Shown: positions 1 to 8,818 of the stretch, piece by piece
Layout of the letters: each line of letters opens with the position of its first letter
Position numbering within the stretch: the stretch's first letter is position 1
Assembly (NCBI GenBank): GCA_009363875.1
Contig: CM018697.1
Location: forward strand, 47,323,484 to 47,387,483
DNA length: 64,000 nt
Source: Mikania micrantha
Taxonomy: Eukaryota > Streptophyta > Magnoliopsida > Asterales > Asteraceae
Direction of reading: 5' to 3'
Program-made: the position numbers and the translations under genes
The notes under the pieces: model-generated
Told to the model about the DNA's origin: nothing
What the model saw: only the letters and a program-made list of their open reading frames with translations
Databases searched by the model: none

Positions 1-1
1 A

Positions 2-1447
2 CCAAAAGGTGAAAAGAAGATTGGCACCAGGTGGGTGTTGAAGTGTAAGCGAGACGATAGAGGCGTGATTGTTCGAAACAAGGCTCGTTTGGTTGTCCAA
101 GGATTCAGACAAATCGAAGGAATTGATTATGACGAGGTTTTTGCACCTGTGGCGCGGCTTGAAGCAATTAGATTATTTCTATCTTTTGCTGCCCACAAAA
201 AGTTCAAAGTATACCAGTTGGATATCAAGTCTGCATTCCTTTATGGTTCATTGAAGGAGACAGTGTATGTTTGTCAGCCACCGGGCTTTGAGGATCCTAT
301 CCACCGGGATCAGGTTTATATCCTCGACAAAGCACTGTACGGTCTTCATCAAGCTCCTCGAGCCTGGTATGAGACCCTCTCGACTCATCTTATTGAACAC
401 GGGTTCAATAGGGGTCAGATAGACAAAACTCTGTTTTATCGGGATAAGGGCAAGGACATTCTTCTTGTTCAGATCTATGTGGATGACATCATCTTCGGAT
501 CTACCGATGAGCAGATGTGTTTAGAATTTAAGCAGGTTATGATTGAGAAGTTTGAGATGAGTGCTATGTCTGACATTAAGTTCTTTTTGGGTTTACAGAT
601 TGATCAGTCTGATGATGGTATTTTTATCCATCAGACCAAATACATTCAAGATGTGCTAAAACGGTTTAGTATGCTTGATTGTAAACCCATTTCCACGCCC
701 ATCCAGCCCAATCACGGGATTGAGCCGGATATTAAGGGGGAGATAATAGATGCTACATTATATCGTGGAATGATTGGGAGCTTAATGTATTTGACTGCAT
801 CTCGACCAGATATTGTATTTGCTACAAGTATCTGTGCTCGCTATCAATCAAAACCAAAGGTTTCTCATCTGATTGCAGTCAAGAGGATTTTACGTTATCT
901 GAAGGGTACTCCAGACACCGGTCTGTGGTATCCTAAGGATGATAACTACTCCTTTCATGCTTACAGTGATTCAGACTATGGAGGATGTAAGACTGACTCC
1001 AAATCAACTACTGGAGGTGCTCAATTTTTGGGGGAGAGGTTAGTCTCATGGCAGTGCAAGAAACAGACTTCTGTTGCTACATCTACATGTGAAGCTGAAT
1101 ATGTAGCAGCTGCCAGTTGTTGTTCCCAAGTTTTGTGGATACAACAACAGATGCGAGACTATGGAATTAATTTCCTAACTACCCCGATTTATGTTGACAA
1201 TGAGGCTGCGATTGCGATTACCAAAAATCCAGTGTATCATTCACGTTCAAAACATATTGACATTCGGTTTCATTTCATACGAGACTGTTATGAAAAGAAA
1301 CTGATTGATGTTGTGAAGATACACACAAACGAGCAAAGGGCAGACCTTCTCACTAAAGCCTTTGATAAACAACGTTTTGAGTACTTACTCAAATTAAATG
1401 GAATCAGGGTTATGGGTGAGGTAATCAAGACTCAAATTCCTTTATAA
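2..1447 (+). CDS. pol: S1 pol C-terminal part: reverse transcriptase and RNase H
   Basis: The reading frame is open from the window edge, so the start is missing. The protein copies element RNA into DNA and degrades the RNA strand inside virus-like particles. The RT core includes a TRWVLKCKRDDRG start, the QLDIKSAFLYG palm segment and the catalytic YVDD at about nt 476-487, followed by FFLGLQI. RNase H follows with AYSDSDYGG, TCEAEYVAA and VDNEAAI, which supply the acidic catalytic residues, and ends in the usual ADLLTKAF tail. No stop or frameshift interrupts it. The Sirevirus copies C, D and F in this window align with it closely. Protease and integrase lie outside the window. Confidence 0.93.
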   Translation, partial: PKGEKKIGTRWVLKCKRDDRGVIVRNKARLVVQGFRQIEGIDYDEVFAPVARLEAIRLFLSFAAHKKFKVYQLDIKSAFLYGSLKETVYVCQPPGFEDPIHRDQVYILDKALYGLHQAPRAWYETLSTHLIEHGFNRGQIDKTLFYRDKGKDILLVQIYVDDIIFGSTDEQMCLEFKQVMIEKFEMSAMSDIKFFLGLQIDQSDDGIFIHQTKYIQDVLKRFSMLDCKPISTPIQPNHGIEPDIKGEIIDATLYRGMIGSLMYLTASRPDIVFATSICARYQSKPKVSHLIAVKRILRYLKGTPDTGLWYPKDDNYSFHAYSDSDYGGCKTDSKSTTGGAQFLGERLVSWQCKKQTSVATSTCEAEYVAAASCCSQVLWIQQQMRDYGINFLTTPIYVDNEAAIAITKNPVYHSRSKHIDIRFHFIRDCYEKKLIDVVKIHTNEQRADLLTKAFDKQRFEYLLKLNGIRVMGEVIKTQIPL

Positions 1448-1504
1448 TCAAATTTATTGAAATAACATCAGATTTTTATTCATTTTTTTGTGTTTTAGTT
1501 TTTT

Positions 1505-1513
1505 AGGGGGAGA
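1505..1513 (+). promoter_or_regulatory. Internal polypurine tract of S1
   Basis: The sequence AGGGGGAGA follows a T-rich run 58 bases after the pol stop. It matches the tract directly before the 3' LTR (AGGGGGAG at 7136-7143) but is not followed by an LTR start. Copy D keeps the same motif (minus strand, near 37522). Extra polypurine tracts downstream of pol are a described Sirevirus trait. It may prime additional plus strands. Confidence 0.6.
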
Positions 1514-2651
1514 ATTGTTTTAGAAAATACAAAAACATTAAAAATCAAAAACACAAAAACAAGAAAAATTAAAAAATCTGAGAAATTGATTTGTTTATGT
1601 GAGAAATGATAGTACATTATTTACATTTGGAAATATATTTGTTTGTATTATTAAAATTTATAAAATAATTACAAGTACTATAAATGATGTGTTGATAGGT
1701 TTATAACTTAGTAAAGATAAGTTTGAATAAATTTTTGATAATGTTTTATAAGAAACAAATGCTTAGAATGCAGTACTTAGTTTTGTCCTAAAAGAGTGGT
1801 AATTTTCGGACAAAATGTTTCTTGAACATAAAGTCAAATTTCTAGTTGATCATGTCTTTAATTTTTTAATAAAGAAATTCTGATTTGGTTTTTCTTTTAT
1901 TTTAGTTTAAAGCTGATACATTCTTTGTGTATACTTACGTATCGACCTGATTGTGTTAGCTTTAGACTATTTAAATTTGTTTTTCTTGGTTTTGTTAAAG
2001 ATTTGGACAATCTATGTGTATATGTGAATATCGAACTGATCGTTAAATCTTAAACTTAAATTATTGTTTAGTTCATTTTCTGGATCATTTGAGTATACGT
2101 AAGTATCAACCTTGATTCCATGATTTTGAACAAATTCAAATTGTTTTTCTATTTGTTATTTTCAAAAAGAAATTCTGCTTTATTTTTGCATGATCAGACT
2201 AGCTATAATTGATATTATAAGTTTGAGAACATTTATGTTTGATTAATTATTCACAAATTGGGGATGTGTTCAAGTAGTTGGAGTATTATAAAATGTTTGA
2301 TAATTTTGTTTTAAACTGATTTCTTTACTAAGTAATTAAATTTAAAAGGAGAAGTATATTAACAATCATAGTAGACTTGTAATTTACAAATAATTGTTAT
2401 ATAATATAAACAGATATGTTGAAAATTGTAATATAATATGATCTCATGTCTGAATCTTTCTCAAACAAAAAGTTTTTTTTAGTTAATTGTGTTAGATTGC
2501 ATTTTATTTGTTCTAAAAATTTAAAAAATTCAAAAAGATTTTTTTTAAAAAAATTTGATGTTAAATTGATAATGTTTGATTATTTGTTTGACTTTGGAAC
2601 AATTAAATATGAATTTTGTTTTGAATTTTAAAAGAAAAATCATGTTTTGAG

Positions 2652-2876
2652 AAGGTTCGCTGATATGGTTCATGGGTAAGGTTCGCTGAGATAGGTTGTT
2701 GTCAAGGTTCGTGAAATAGTTCGTGAGTTAAGGTTCGTGAAATAGTTCGTGAGTTAGGGTTCGTGAAATAGTTCGTGAGTTAGGGTTCGTGGAGATAGTT
2801 CGCAAGAAGGTTCGTCAAGATGGTTCGCTGGAAAGGTTCGTGACATATAAATACAGGGTTCGTGAAAATAGTTCGT
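2652..2876 (+). repeat. GGTTCG-type array, first block
   Basis: The hexamer GGTTCG or its variant AGTTCG recurs about every 15-25 bases, mostly as AAGGTTCGTGA or ATAGTTCGTGAG. Spacing is irregular, so this is a cluster of short motifs rather than a clean satellite. Similar clusters stand in the leaders and LTRs of C, D and E. Confidence 0.75.
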
Positions 2877-3228
2877 CACTTTCATACTGATTACAGACGA
2901 CGAACCCTTGAAGGATTTTTTTCGATTTTCGATCTTGGACCTCCCAGAGCTTTTGATTGTTATCATTAGATTCAGAATCATTTCGTGAACATTTCTAGGT
3001 AGAAATTTTGGAATTTGACCGAGTAATTTGAGAGATCTGAGAGTTTTTAGAATTTTTATGTTTGATTCTGTAATTTGACTTTAATATGTTTAAAATTTAA
3101 AAATTGGATAAACCGTCTTTGTTAAAGTTGTTCATCGATAAGTTTCGAACCTAGGTGCATAATTTTTTTCATCAGATTAACTGTTTTTGAATTTTCTGAT
3201 TCAAATGTTGAAACTGGGACGATGAACA

Positions 3229-3552
3229 GGTTCGCTGAACGAACCTTAGGTTCGCCAAACCTTGAGGGTTCGTTGAATTTGTATAGGTTCGCCGAACCTT
3301 GAGGGTTCGTTGGATTTGTATAGGTTCGCCGAACCTTGAGGGTTTGTTAAATGTGTATAGGTTCGTGGCGAACCTTTGACTTTCAAAGGCAACGAATCTT
3401 TTGGTCAAGGTTCGTTTGGTTAACAAGGTTCGTTCATTTAAAAGGTTCGTTTAGGACAAGGTTCGGTCATTGCAAGGTTCGGTCAGTGTAGGGTTCGTCT
3501 AGAAGTAGGGTTCGTCTAGCAGTAAGGTTCGTCTAAGAAAGATAGGTTCGCT
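3229..3552 (+). repeat. GGTTCG array with 37-bp tandem repeat before the extra ORF
   Basis: This second block ends 83 bases before the extra ORF. It contains three consecutive copies of a 37-bp unit starting at 3248, 3285 and 3322, each opening with AGGTTCGCC and holding a second GGTTCG. Several copies form near-perfect dyads of the type AGGTTCG-C-CGAACCT. Beyond the unit, single GGTTCG motifs continue to 3552. Confidence 0.8.
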
Positions 3553-3634
3553 GTTCTTTACTTAGAAATTTTTTTTGATTTTTTATTTTTACTTAATTTT
3601 TTATTTCTAATTTCTTTTATTTCTTTTTGTAGAA

Positions 3635-6600
3635 ATGGCGAACTTAGTTTTCGGAGACAAACACAATATTTGTGCACATTTGGATCCGACTACCAAAAAT
3701 GGTCAAGAATTCAGACCGATGATCGAGTTTCTCAGAAGATCAAGGGTTTATCATGCTATCTCAAGTTCAGTTCAGATATATAGATCTCATATTCAGAGCT
3801 TTTGGGGATCAGCTCGGATAATTTCTGTTGATGATGTATATACTATAGATGCGAATGTGCTTGGACAAGCAATTCGTATAACTGAGGCTGATGTTAGGAG
3901 AGTATTACATTTTGGAGGTGAACCAGATGGTGTAACTCTTATTCCTGAGAGTTGCATCAAAGGTTGTTTTCTACGCATCAGATACTTCGGAGATTACAAC
4001 TCCATTTCTGTGAAGAAGGGAAAGCTGCCTCTCCAATACAAATTTCTTGCTCATGTTTTATTGCATTGCCTTAGCATGAGGAAAGGCACATTTGATGAGT
4101 TAAGAGATTTGATGCGATCTGCCATGGTTGCTCTTATATTGAACAAACCGTTCAATTTTTCTGGCATGATCTTCCGCTACATGTGCGACAACATCACAAA
4201 GGCTAAGGATAGGTTTTACATGTATCCTAGATTTGTGCAAATGTTGATTGATGAGAGGTTTCCTGAAGGTCAGCTACCCAGGGAAGTTGTAGATTTATTG
4301 AAGCTCAAACACATGACTGATTCAAGTTTGGGTCAAGTCAGAGTGTATCAAAGAACTGGGGATGCTGTACAAGAAAAGGATTTGATTGCACATTGTGCCA
4401 GGGCAAATTATGTTGCACCTGAGGGTGATGCATGGAGGCATGATGATTCAGAGTCAGATACTGAAGATGTTGAAGCTGCTGATAATCAACCACCACCTCC
4501 ACCTCCACCAAGACAAAAACCAAGGAAGACTCCTGGTCAATCTTCACAATCAACTGCTCAAGCCAAATCATCACAAGAACAAAGTTCTCAGGAACCATTG
4601 GAAGTTGATATGTCTAAGATGCAGACAGAGACTGTTGGTGATGCTGATGATGAGAGTGAATCGTCTGACACAGAGTCAGAGTATGAGATGGTTCAAGAAG
4701 GGAACCAGATGGTGAAGAGAAGGAAGAGAAAGTTTGTTGAAAAGGATGCTGAGGAGAAGGAAGAAAAAGATGATCCTATTTTTATTCTTGAAGAGCCTGA
4801 ATCTTCTAAACCAAAGAAGATTAAAAGAATGGCCAAGAGAGGGCCTTATGAGAAGATGAAGACAAAGACTGATAAGACCACTGTGTCTTCACCGGTGATT
4901 GTTACTTCAATTTCTGCTGCTGTTTCTCCTGTTGTTACTACATCAGTATCTGTTATTGATTCACCAGTCATCACTTCAGTTTCTGAGTCTGATATTCATG
5001 TTTCTACTGTACCAACTTCTGAGTTTGTACATGTAGCTTCTTTTTCACCATTATTTGTGGAGGCTACTACAGTATCTACATCAGTTCCAGAGACTTCTAT
5101 TCCTCAGGATTCAATTCCTAGAGATGATTTATTTTCTGGACTTGATGATTTGGGTGATATTAACTTCACAGTTAACTATGATGATACTGATCTTAAGCGA
5201 AGATTATCTATTCTTTCCAAGGAGGTTGAGAGTTATAGGAAAGAAAAAGAGCAAAAGGTTGCTGAGATTGATGAGATTAAAGCTCAAATGGCAGTGATGA
5301 TGAAATGGAGAGAAGAGGATATGGAAGAGAAGAAAAAGATGCAAGACAAAATTGTTGAATTGGATTTCTTCATCAAACTACAATCTGAAGATATAGTTGA
5401 TTTGAAGAATGATAATATTGATTTGAGATTCAAGATCAAGGATTTGGAATCTAAAGCTACAAAGTCTGAAGCTTCAAGCTCAAAAGTTGATAAAGTGGTG
5501 GTTTATATTGATGAAGAAGAAGAAGAGGTTGACTATGGTGATACTGATATTGATGAACATCCTGATGATGGAGCAGATGGTGGTGATGATGGAGCAGATG
5601 GTGGTGCTGGTGGAGTTGCTGGAAGTTCTGGGAGTTTGAATTCTGTGACTGGAGCTATTGTGGTATATACTCATTCTAAACTTGCTGCTGATGCTGTTCC
5701 GTTGACTTCTGTATCTTCTGATAGGGCTAGGGATTGTACTGATGTTGAATTTGAAGACTTAGATGAAATAGAACATCCCATGGCTATTCTTGATTATTCT
5801 CTGGCTACTTTTCTTGATCTATTTAAAATGCATTCTAATATAGACTTGCAGAGAAACATTGTTGAGATTCAAGTTTATCAAGAAAGAGAAGAAGGAGAAA
5901 TTTTGGGTGACTACTCATTTCAAGATTATCAATATGTTTTTGATGATGATAAGGATGATGATGATGATTTGATGTTTGATTTTGAAGAATATGATGATAC
6001 TGATTTGTCTGATTTTGATAAAGATGTTATTGATGAAGAATTGCTGAATCTAAACATGTTGAAGAAGATATTTGATGTTGGAAGTATGTCAAGTTCAACT
6101 TTGAATCCAATTAGAGAAAAGACAAATTTGGATTATTGGAAGGAATTTCAAGATGAAACAAAGTATATCATTGATCATTTGCATTCTTTCAAGATTATGA
6201 GGGAAATATATGAAGATAAAGATCCAGACAACCTAACTAAACAATTCACAAAGTTCAAGATTGGATCTAAATCCAAGATGATTGGGAGGATTATTAGTTA
6301 TGGTTATTTTCATTACATTCCTGGAAGTTTGTCTGATAAAGGTTGTTATGTGGTTAAACGGGTTGATGGATGTCAATACTTTGGAAAGGCTACTGATTTG
6401 ATGAGTCTACCAGCCTTTGAATGCAAATATCTTTCAAGATTAAGAATGATAAAGCCTATTCAGACCCGACATAATGAAATTTTTGAAAATTTGTTAAAGA
6501 AAGAAGGTCGTTTTGGATGGAGTTTGTTATCTCCTCAGTTCAGGGATAGATTCAAAGATTATTTGAAGCCCAAAGTTTATAAAAGACCAAGACTCAGAAA

Positions 6601-7114
6601 AGTTGAACAAGATTGGAATCCATATTTCAAGTTTTGGTTTTATGATGAAAGAACTTCAGAAGGTATAATTGTGCTGAAGCAGGAAGAAAACTGGAGGGTG
6701 ATAAGAATGCTTGATCCTATATGGATTGTGAATTGTTCGAGAGATGATATTATTTTGTTGAATTCATCTCAGATATATGCTGAAGATGGATATCATGATG
6801 TGGGAGTCAGTTTTAAAGATATTGCAATTCAATATCAAACCATTGCACAAATGTGTTTTACTTTGGGAATACATTCTGGTTGCAATTGGAATGATGTGAA
6901 TTATCTTTATACTGAGTTGATGCAAGTGCAAAAGGAGAGAGATGATAGAGATTATAAAGTGGAAGCAGAAAGACTTGCAAAGATACCACGTTCGGTGGTG
7001 ATACGAGCAGTGGACAATGTGGTTGCTGAAGTTGGTGAATCGAGTGGATTTAAAGACAAAGTTGAAGAATCAATTGAAGACAAAGTTGAAGAAATAACTG
7101 AAGTCAAAGACTGA
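3635..7114 (+). CDS. Extra ORF in the Sirevirus env slot, 1159 aa, function unknown
   Basis: This intact ORF lies between pol and the 3' LTR, where Sireviruses may carry an env-like gene. Its start follows a T-rich leader directly. Residues ~1-230 form a compact domain with FWGSARI, ITEADVRRVLHFG and FYMYPRFVQMLID motifs. From memory, this resembles proteins common in Asteraceae genomes that are often labelled hypothetical or longin-like. Next come a proline run (~286-292), NLS-like basic clusters (KRRKRK ~359, KPKKIKR ~394), a Ser/Thr/Val-rich stretch, a predicted coiled coil (~518-611) and very acidic segments (~622-660, ~765-800). A second conserved domain (~880-1090) includes FKFWFYDERT and LDPIW. 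I see no signal peptide and no hydrophobic membrane segment, so an envelope role is not supported. A decayed relative lies at 29560-30240. Confidence 0.85.
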   Translation: MANLVFGDKHNICAHLDPTTKNGQEFRPMIEFLRRSRVYHAISSSVQIYRSHIQSFWGSARIISVDDVYTIDANVLGQAIRITEADVRRVLHFGGEPDGVTLIPESCIKGCFLRIRYFGDYNSISVKKGKLPLQYKFLAHVLLHCLSMRKGTFDELRDLMRSAMVALILNKPFNFSGMIFRYMCDNITKAKDRFYMYPRFVQMLIDERFPEGQLPREVVDLLKLKHMTDSSLGQVRVYQRTGDAVQEKDLIAHCARANYVAPEGDAWRHDDSESDTEDVEAADNQPPPPPPPRQKPRKTPGQSSQSTAQAKSSQEQSSQEPLEVDMSKMQTETVGDADDESESSDTESEYEMVQEGNQMVKRRKRKFVEKDAEEKEEKDDPIFILEEPESSKPKKIKRMAKRGPYEKMKTKTDKTTVSSPVIVTSISAAVSPVVTTSVSVIDSPVITSVSESDIHVSTVPTSEFVHVASFSPLFVEATTVSTSVPETSIPQDSIPRDDLFSGLDDLGDINFTVNYDDTDLKRRLSILSKEVESYRKEKEQKVAEIDEIKAQMAVMMKWREEDMEEKKKMQDKIVELDFFIKLQSEDIVDLKNDNIDLRFKIKDLESKATKSEASSSKVDKVVVYIDEEEEEVDYGDTDIDEHPDDGADGGDDGADGGAGGVAGSSGSLNSVTGAIVVYTHSKLAADAVPLTSVSSDRARDCTDVEFEDLDEIEHPMAILDYSLATFLDLFKMHSNIDLQRNIVEIQVYQEREEGEILGDYSFQDYQYVFDDDKDDDDDLMFDFEEYDDTDLSDFDKDVIDEELLNLNMLKKIFDVGSMSSSTLNPIREKTNLDYWKEFQDETKYIIDHLHSFKIMREIYEDKDPDNLTKQFTKFKIGSKSKMIGRIISYGYFHYIPGSLSDKGCYVVKRVDGCQYFGKATDLMSLPAFECKYLSRLRMIKPIQTRHNEIFENLLKKEGRFGWSLLSPQFRDRFKDYLKPKVYKRPRLRKVEQDWNPYFKFWFYDERTSEGIIVLKQEENWRVIRMLDPIWIVNCSRDDIILLNSSQIYAEDGYHDVGVSFKDIAIQYQTIAQMCFTLGIHSGCNWNDVNYLYTELMQVQKERDDRDYKVEAERLAKIPRSVVIRAVDNVVAEVGESSGFKDKVEESIEDKVEEITEVKD

Positions 7115-7145
7115 AGGTTTTGATAGCAAACATTTAGGGGGAGTT
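7115..7145 (+). promoter_or_regulatory. 3' untranslated tail and polypurine tract of S1
   Basis: Thirty-one bases separate the extra ORF from the LTR. AGGGGGAG at 7136-7143 is the plus-strand primer site for reverse transcription, two bases before the LTR start TGTTAGTGC. Confidence 0.8.
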
Positions 7146-7626
7146 TGTTAGTGCATATTTGAAATGTTTTGCTATTCAAAAGTTGTATTTATTTTGAATT
7201 GTTAAGGGTTCGGCTAGGTTTGCCAAGGTTCGTTTGGCCCACGAACCTAGGCAGGTTCGGCGAACCTATTGTGTCTAAGGGTTCGGAGAACCTATAATCT
7301 TGATAAGATTCGTCTGACAAACCTATAGGTTCGTTTAGCAAACCTTAGGGTTCGGCTCACGAACCTAAGGTTCGCTGGTCTGTAACTATGTATAGTTGTT
7401 TTGTTTGTTATTTTAGTAGACTTTTGCTGAGTGCTTTTGTGAGATTTGCTGAAATTCTCTGTGTGAGAAGTTTGTTAGTCTTGTAATCATTTGTTGATAA
7501 TACAAGAAGTTTTTATTGAAATTGCTTGTGTTCTTGAGTTTTATACATATCAACTATGGATTCCGCACGTAGTAGATAGTTAGTAGAGCTTGTATTTCGA
7601 TTCTGAACGGTTTCACCAAACCAACA
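7146..7626 (+). repeat. S1 3' LTR (481 bp)
   Basis: The LTR starts TGTTAGTGCATA and ends CCAAACCAACA. Its limits agree with the 5' LTR of copy C (36899-37379), which is also 481 bp and carries a primer binding site next to the same end. It contains GGTTCG/CGAACC motifs, including the dyad AGGTTCG-G-CGAACCT at 7253-7267, and the conserved ATGGATTCCGCACG box near its 3' part. The bases after it, GTTCA (7627-7631), are the expected 5-bp target duplication. Its partner lies outside the window. Confidence 0.88.
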
Positions 7627-8553
7627 GTTCACCTCGCTAAGGTGAGTTCACGGCCCCTTTTTACATTTTCTACCTTTGGGGGAGAAAACATTGCATACAA
7701 CTGTTTTTGAACAACTTACACACTTTTGGTTATTTTTGTACATGCTAATATCGTATATACATATGTGTGGCATTCATCCACAAACTGATAAGTCCTCATT
7801 AAACACACCTCGAACCGTTAATAGCGCGTTGCGCTCAGCGTGGTAATTCTGAATAGTACTATTTGGGCCTGACAAGCCCCACTGTTGCGAGCCGTATGGC
7901 CACCCCGACTGGAGGTCGGAACAGTGCATAATTGACCAAACAACATTTGCCATATCTTGGATGGATATGGCGGGAGGCAGCATGTTAGCTTCGGTTGCGA
8001 ACCCGCATATGATATAACACATATTGACTAGCTATCAATTGATATTGCATTGTATTGAAAAATAGACCTGCATACATTTACTTTAAACATTTTGATGTTT
8101 ACTGCTGATTACAAACCTGTGCTCTCACCAACCATTGTGTTGACCTTTTACTCGCATGTTTTCTCAGGTAACTAAGGCACACGCACCAGAAATAGGATGC
8201 TAGGCCGGAGTCGCATGCATCTGTATAAGTGTCGTAGTTTATCAAACATTTATTATCATTTGGTTGTTATGTAATGTTAATCAGCTTTAATCGCTTCCGC
8301 AACTATTGTCACGTACCGTTTTGAAAACCATTTTGATTTAACGCTTCCGCAAACTATGAATGATTAAGCTGTTTTGTTAACTTGTACTTTATTTCCGCAA
8401 CTCTGATATTACTAAACTGTTTTATCCAAATTACTGGATGTACGTACGAAATCAGACATATAGGTCTCGCATGTTGTGTGACCGGAGACTGCGATCCTGA
8501 CAATCTGCCGCCGCTCGCGCCCCGGAAGGGACGGGAATTCTCGGGGTGCGACA
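7627..8553 (+). repeat. Gypsy LTR1, 3' portion
   Basis: These 927 bases match the last 927 bases of LTR2 (15596-16522) and of LTR3 with only a few substitutions and no length change. The missing first ~2 kb should lie on the far side of S1, which interrupts the LTR here. Short open frames inside are non-coding look-alikes repeated in all three LTRs. Confidence 0.9.
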
Positions 8554-8556
8554 GAA

Positions 8557-8568
8557 TGGTATCAGAGA
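8557..8568 (+). promoter_or_regulatory. Primer binding site of copy A
   Basis: TGGTATCAGAGA begins three bases after the LTR end CGACA. It is complementary to the 3' end of initiator tRNA-Met in all but the last base, as is usual for plant LTR retrotransposons. Confidence 0.88.
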
Positions 8569-8818
8569 CTCCGGTTATTGCGAATTAGGTTTGCATTTAG
8601 TGAACTTAGTCTATAACCACTAGTCTCCACACAACACTTAGTGCTTAGTATTATGATGCTTGCACACATGCCACATCTTTTATGCATTACGTTCATCACA
8701 GCACGTGACTACCCGTGATGGGGAGAGCCGATAGCTCTACATGTACTTTACAGTACCTACTGCACACACTACATTAGTCATTAGACAAACACTAACACTT
8801 ATTCTCGCTATGAAGATC

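Larger units (their letters stand above)
1448..3634 (+). other. S1 spacer between pol and the extra ORF
   Basis: This non-coding stretch is AT-rich and separates pol from the downstream ORF. It holds an internal polypurine tract close to the pol stop and two GGTTCG-rich arrays, listed separately. Small open frames in it have no protein-like composition. The corresponding spacer in copy D (37380-37586) is similar over its first ~150 bases. It could carry the promoter, splice acceptor or leader of the extra ORF, but I cannot identify such a signal with certainty. Confidence 0.7.
1..7626 (+). mobile_element. Sirevirus S1 (Ty1/copia), 3' half
   Basis: This is the 3' half of a forward Ty1/copia element. 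In order it holds the end of pol (RT and RNase H), a 2.2-kb AT-rich spacer, a long extra ORF, a polypurine tract and a 481-bp LTR. An ORF between pol and the 3' LTR is characteristic of Sireviruses. Both visible ORFs are open throughout, so the copy looks recent. Its 3' LTR ends directly against base 927-from-the-end of a gypsy LTR whose complete version lies at 13565-16522. S1 is therefore inserted in that LTR. Its 5' half lies left of the window. Confidence 0.9.

Noticed and set aside
2652..3552. CRISPR-like array from regular GGTTCG repeats
   Set aside because: Units are too short and spacing too irregular, and the setting is a plant retrotransposon; no cas genes.
3635..7114. Host gene captured next to a retrotransposon
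   Set aside because: It sits between pol and the 3' LTR in sense, lacks introns, and a decayed relative occupies the same slot in fragment I, so it belongs to the element.
7774..8022. 82-codon reverse frame repeated at 15743-15991 and 23928-24176
   Set aside because: It is identical in all three gypsy LTR copies because the LTR itself is repeated; composition and position do not suggest a gene.
8557..8568. Possible tRNA genes at TGGTATCAGAG sites
   Set aside because: These are short primer binding sites next to LTR ends, not full tRNA genes; no cloverleaf flanks them.
8382..8588. 68-codon forward frame across LTR end and primer site, repeated at 16351
   Set aside because: It overlaps the LTR border and the tRNA primer site; a chance frame in repeated DNA.
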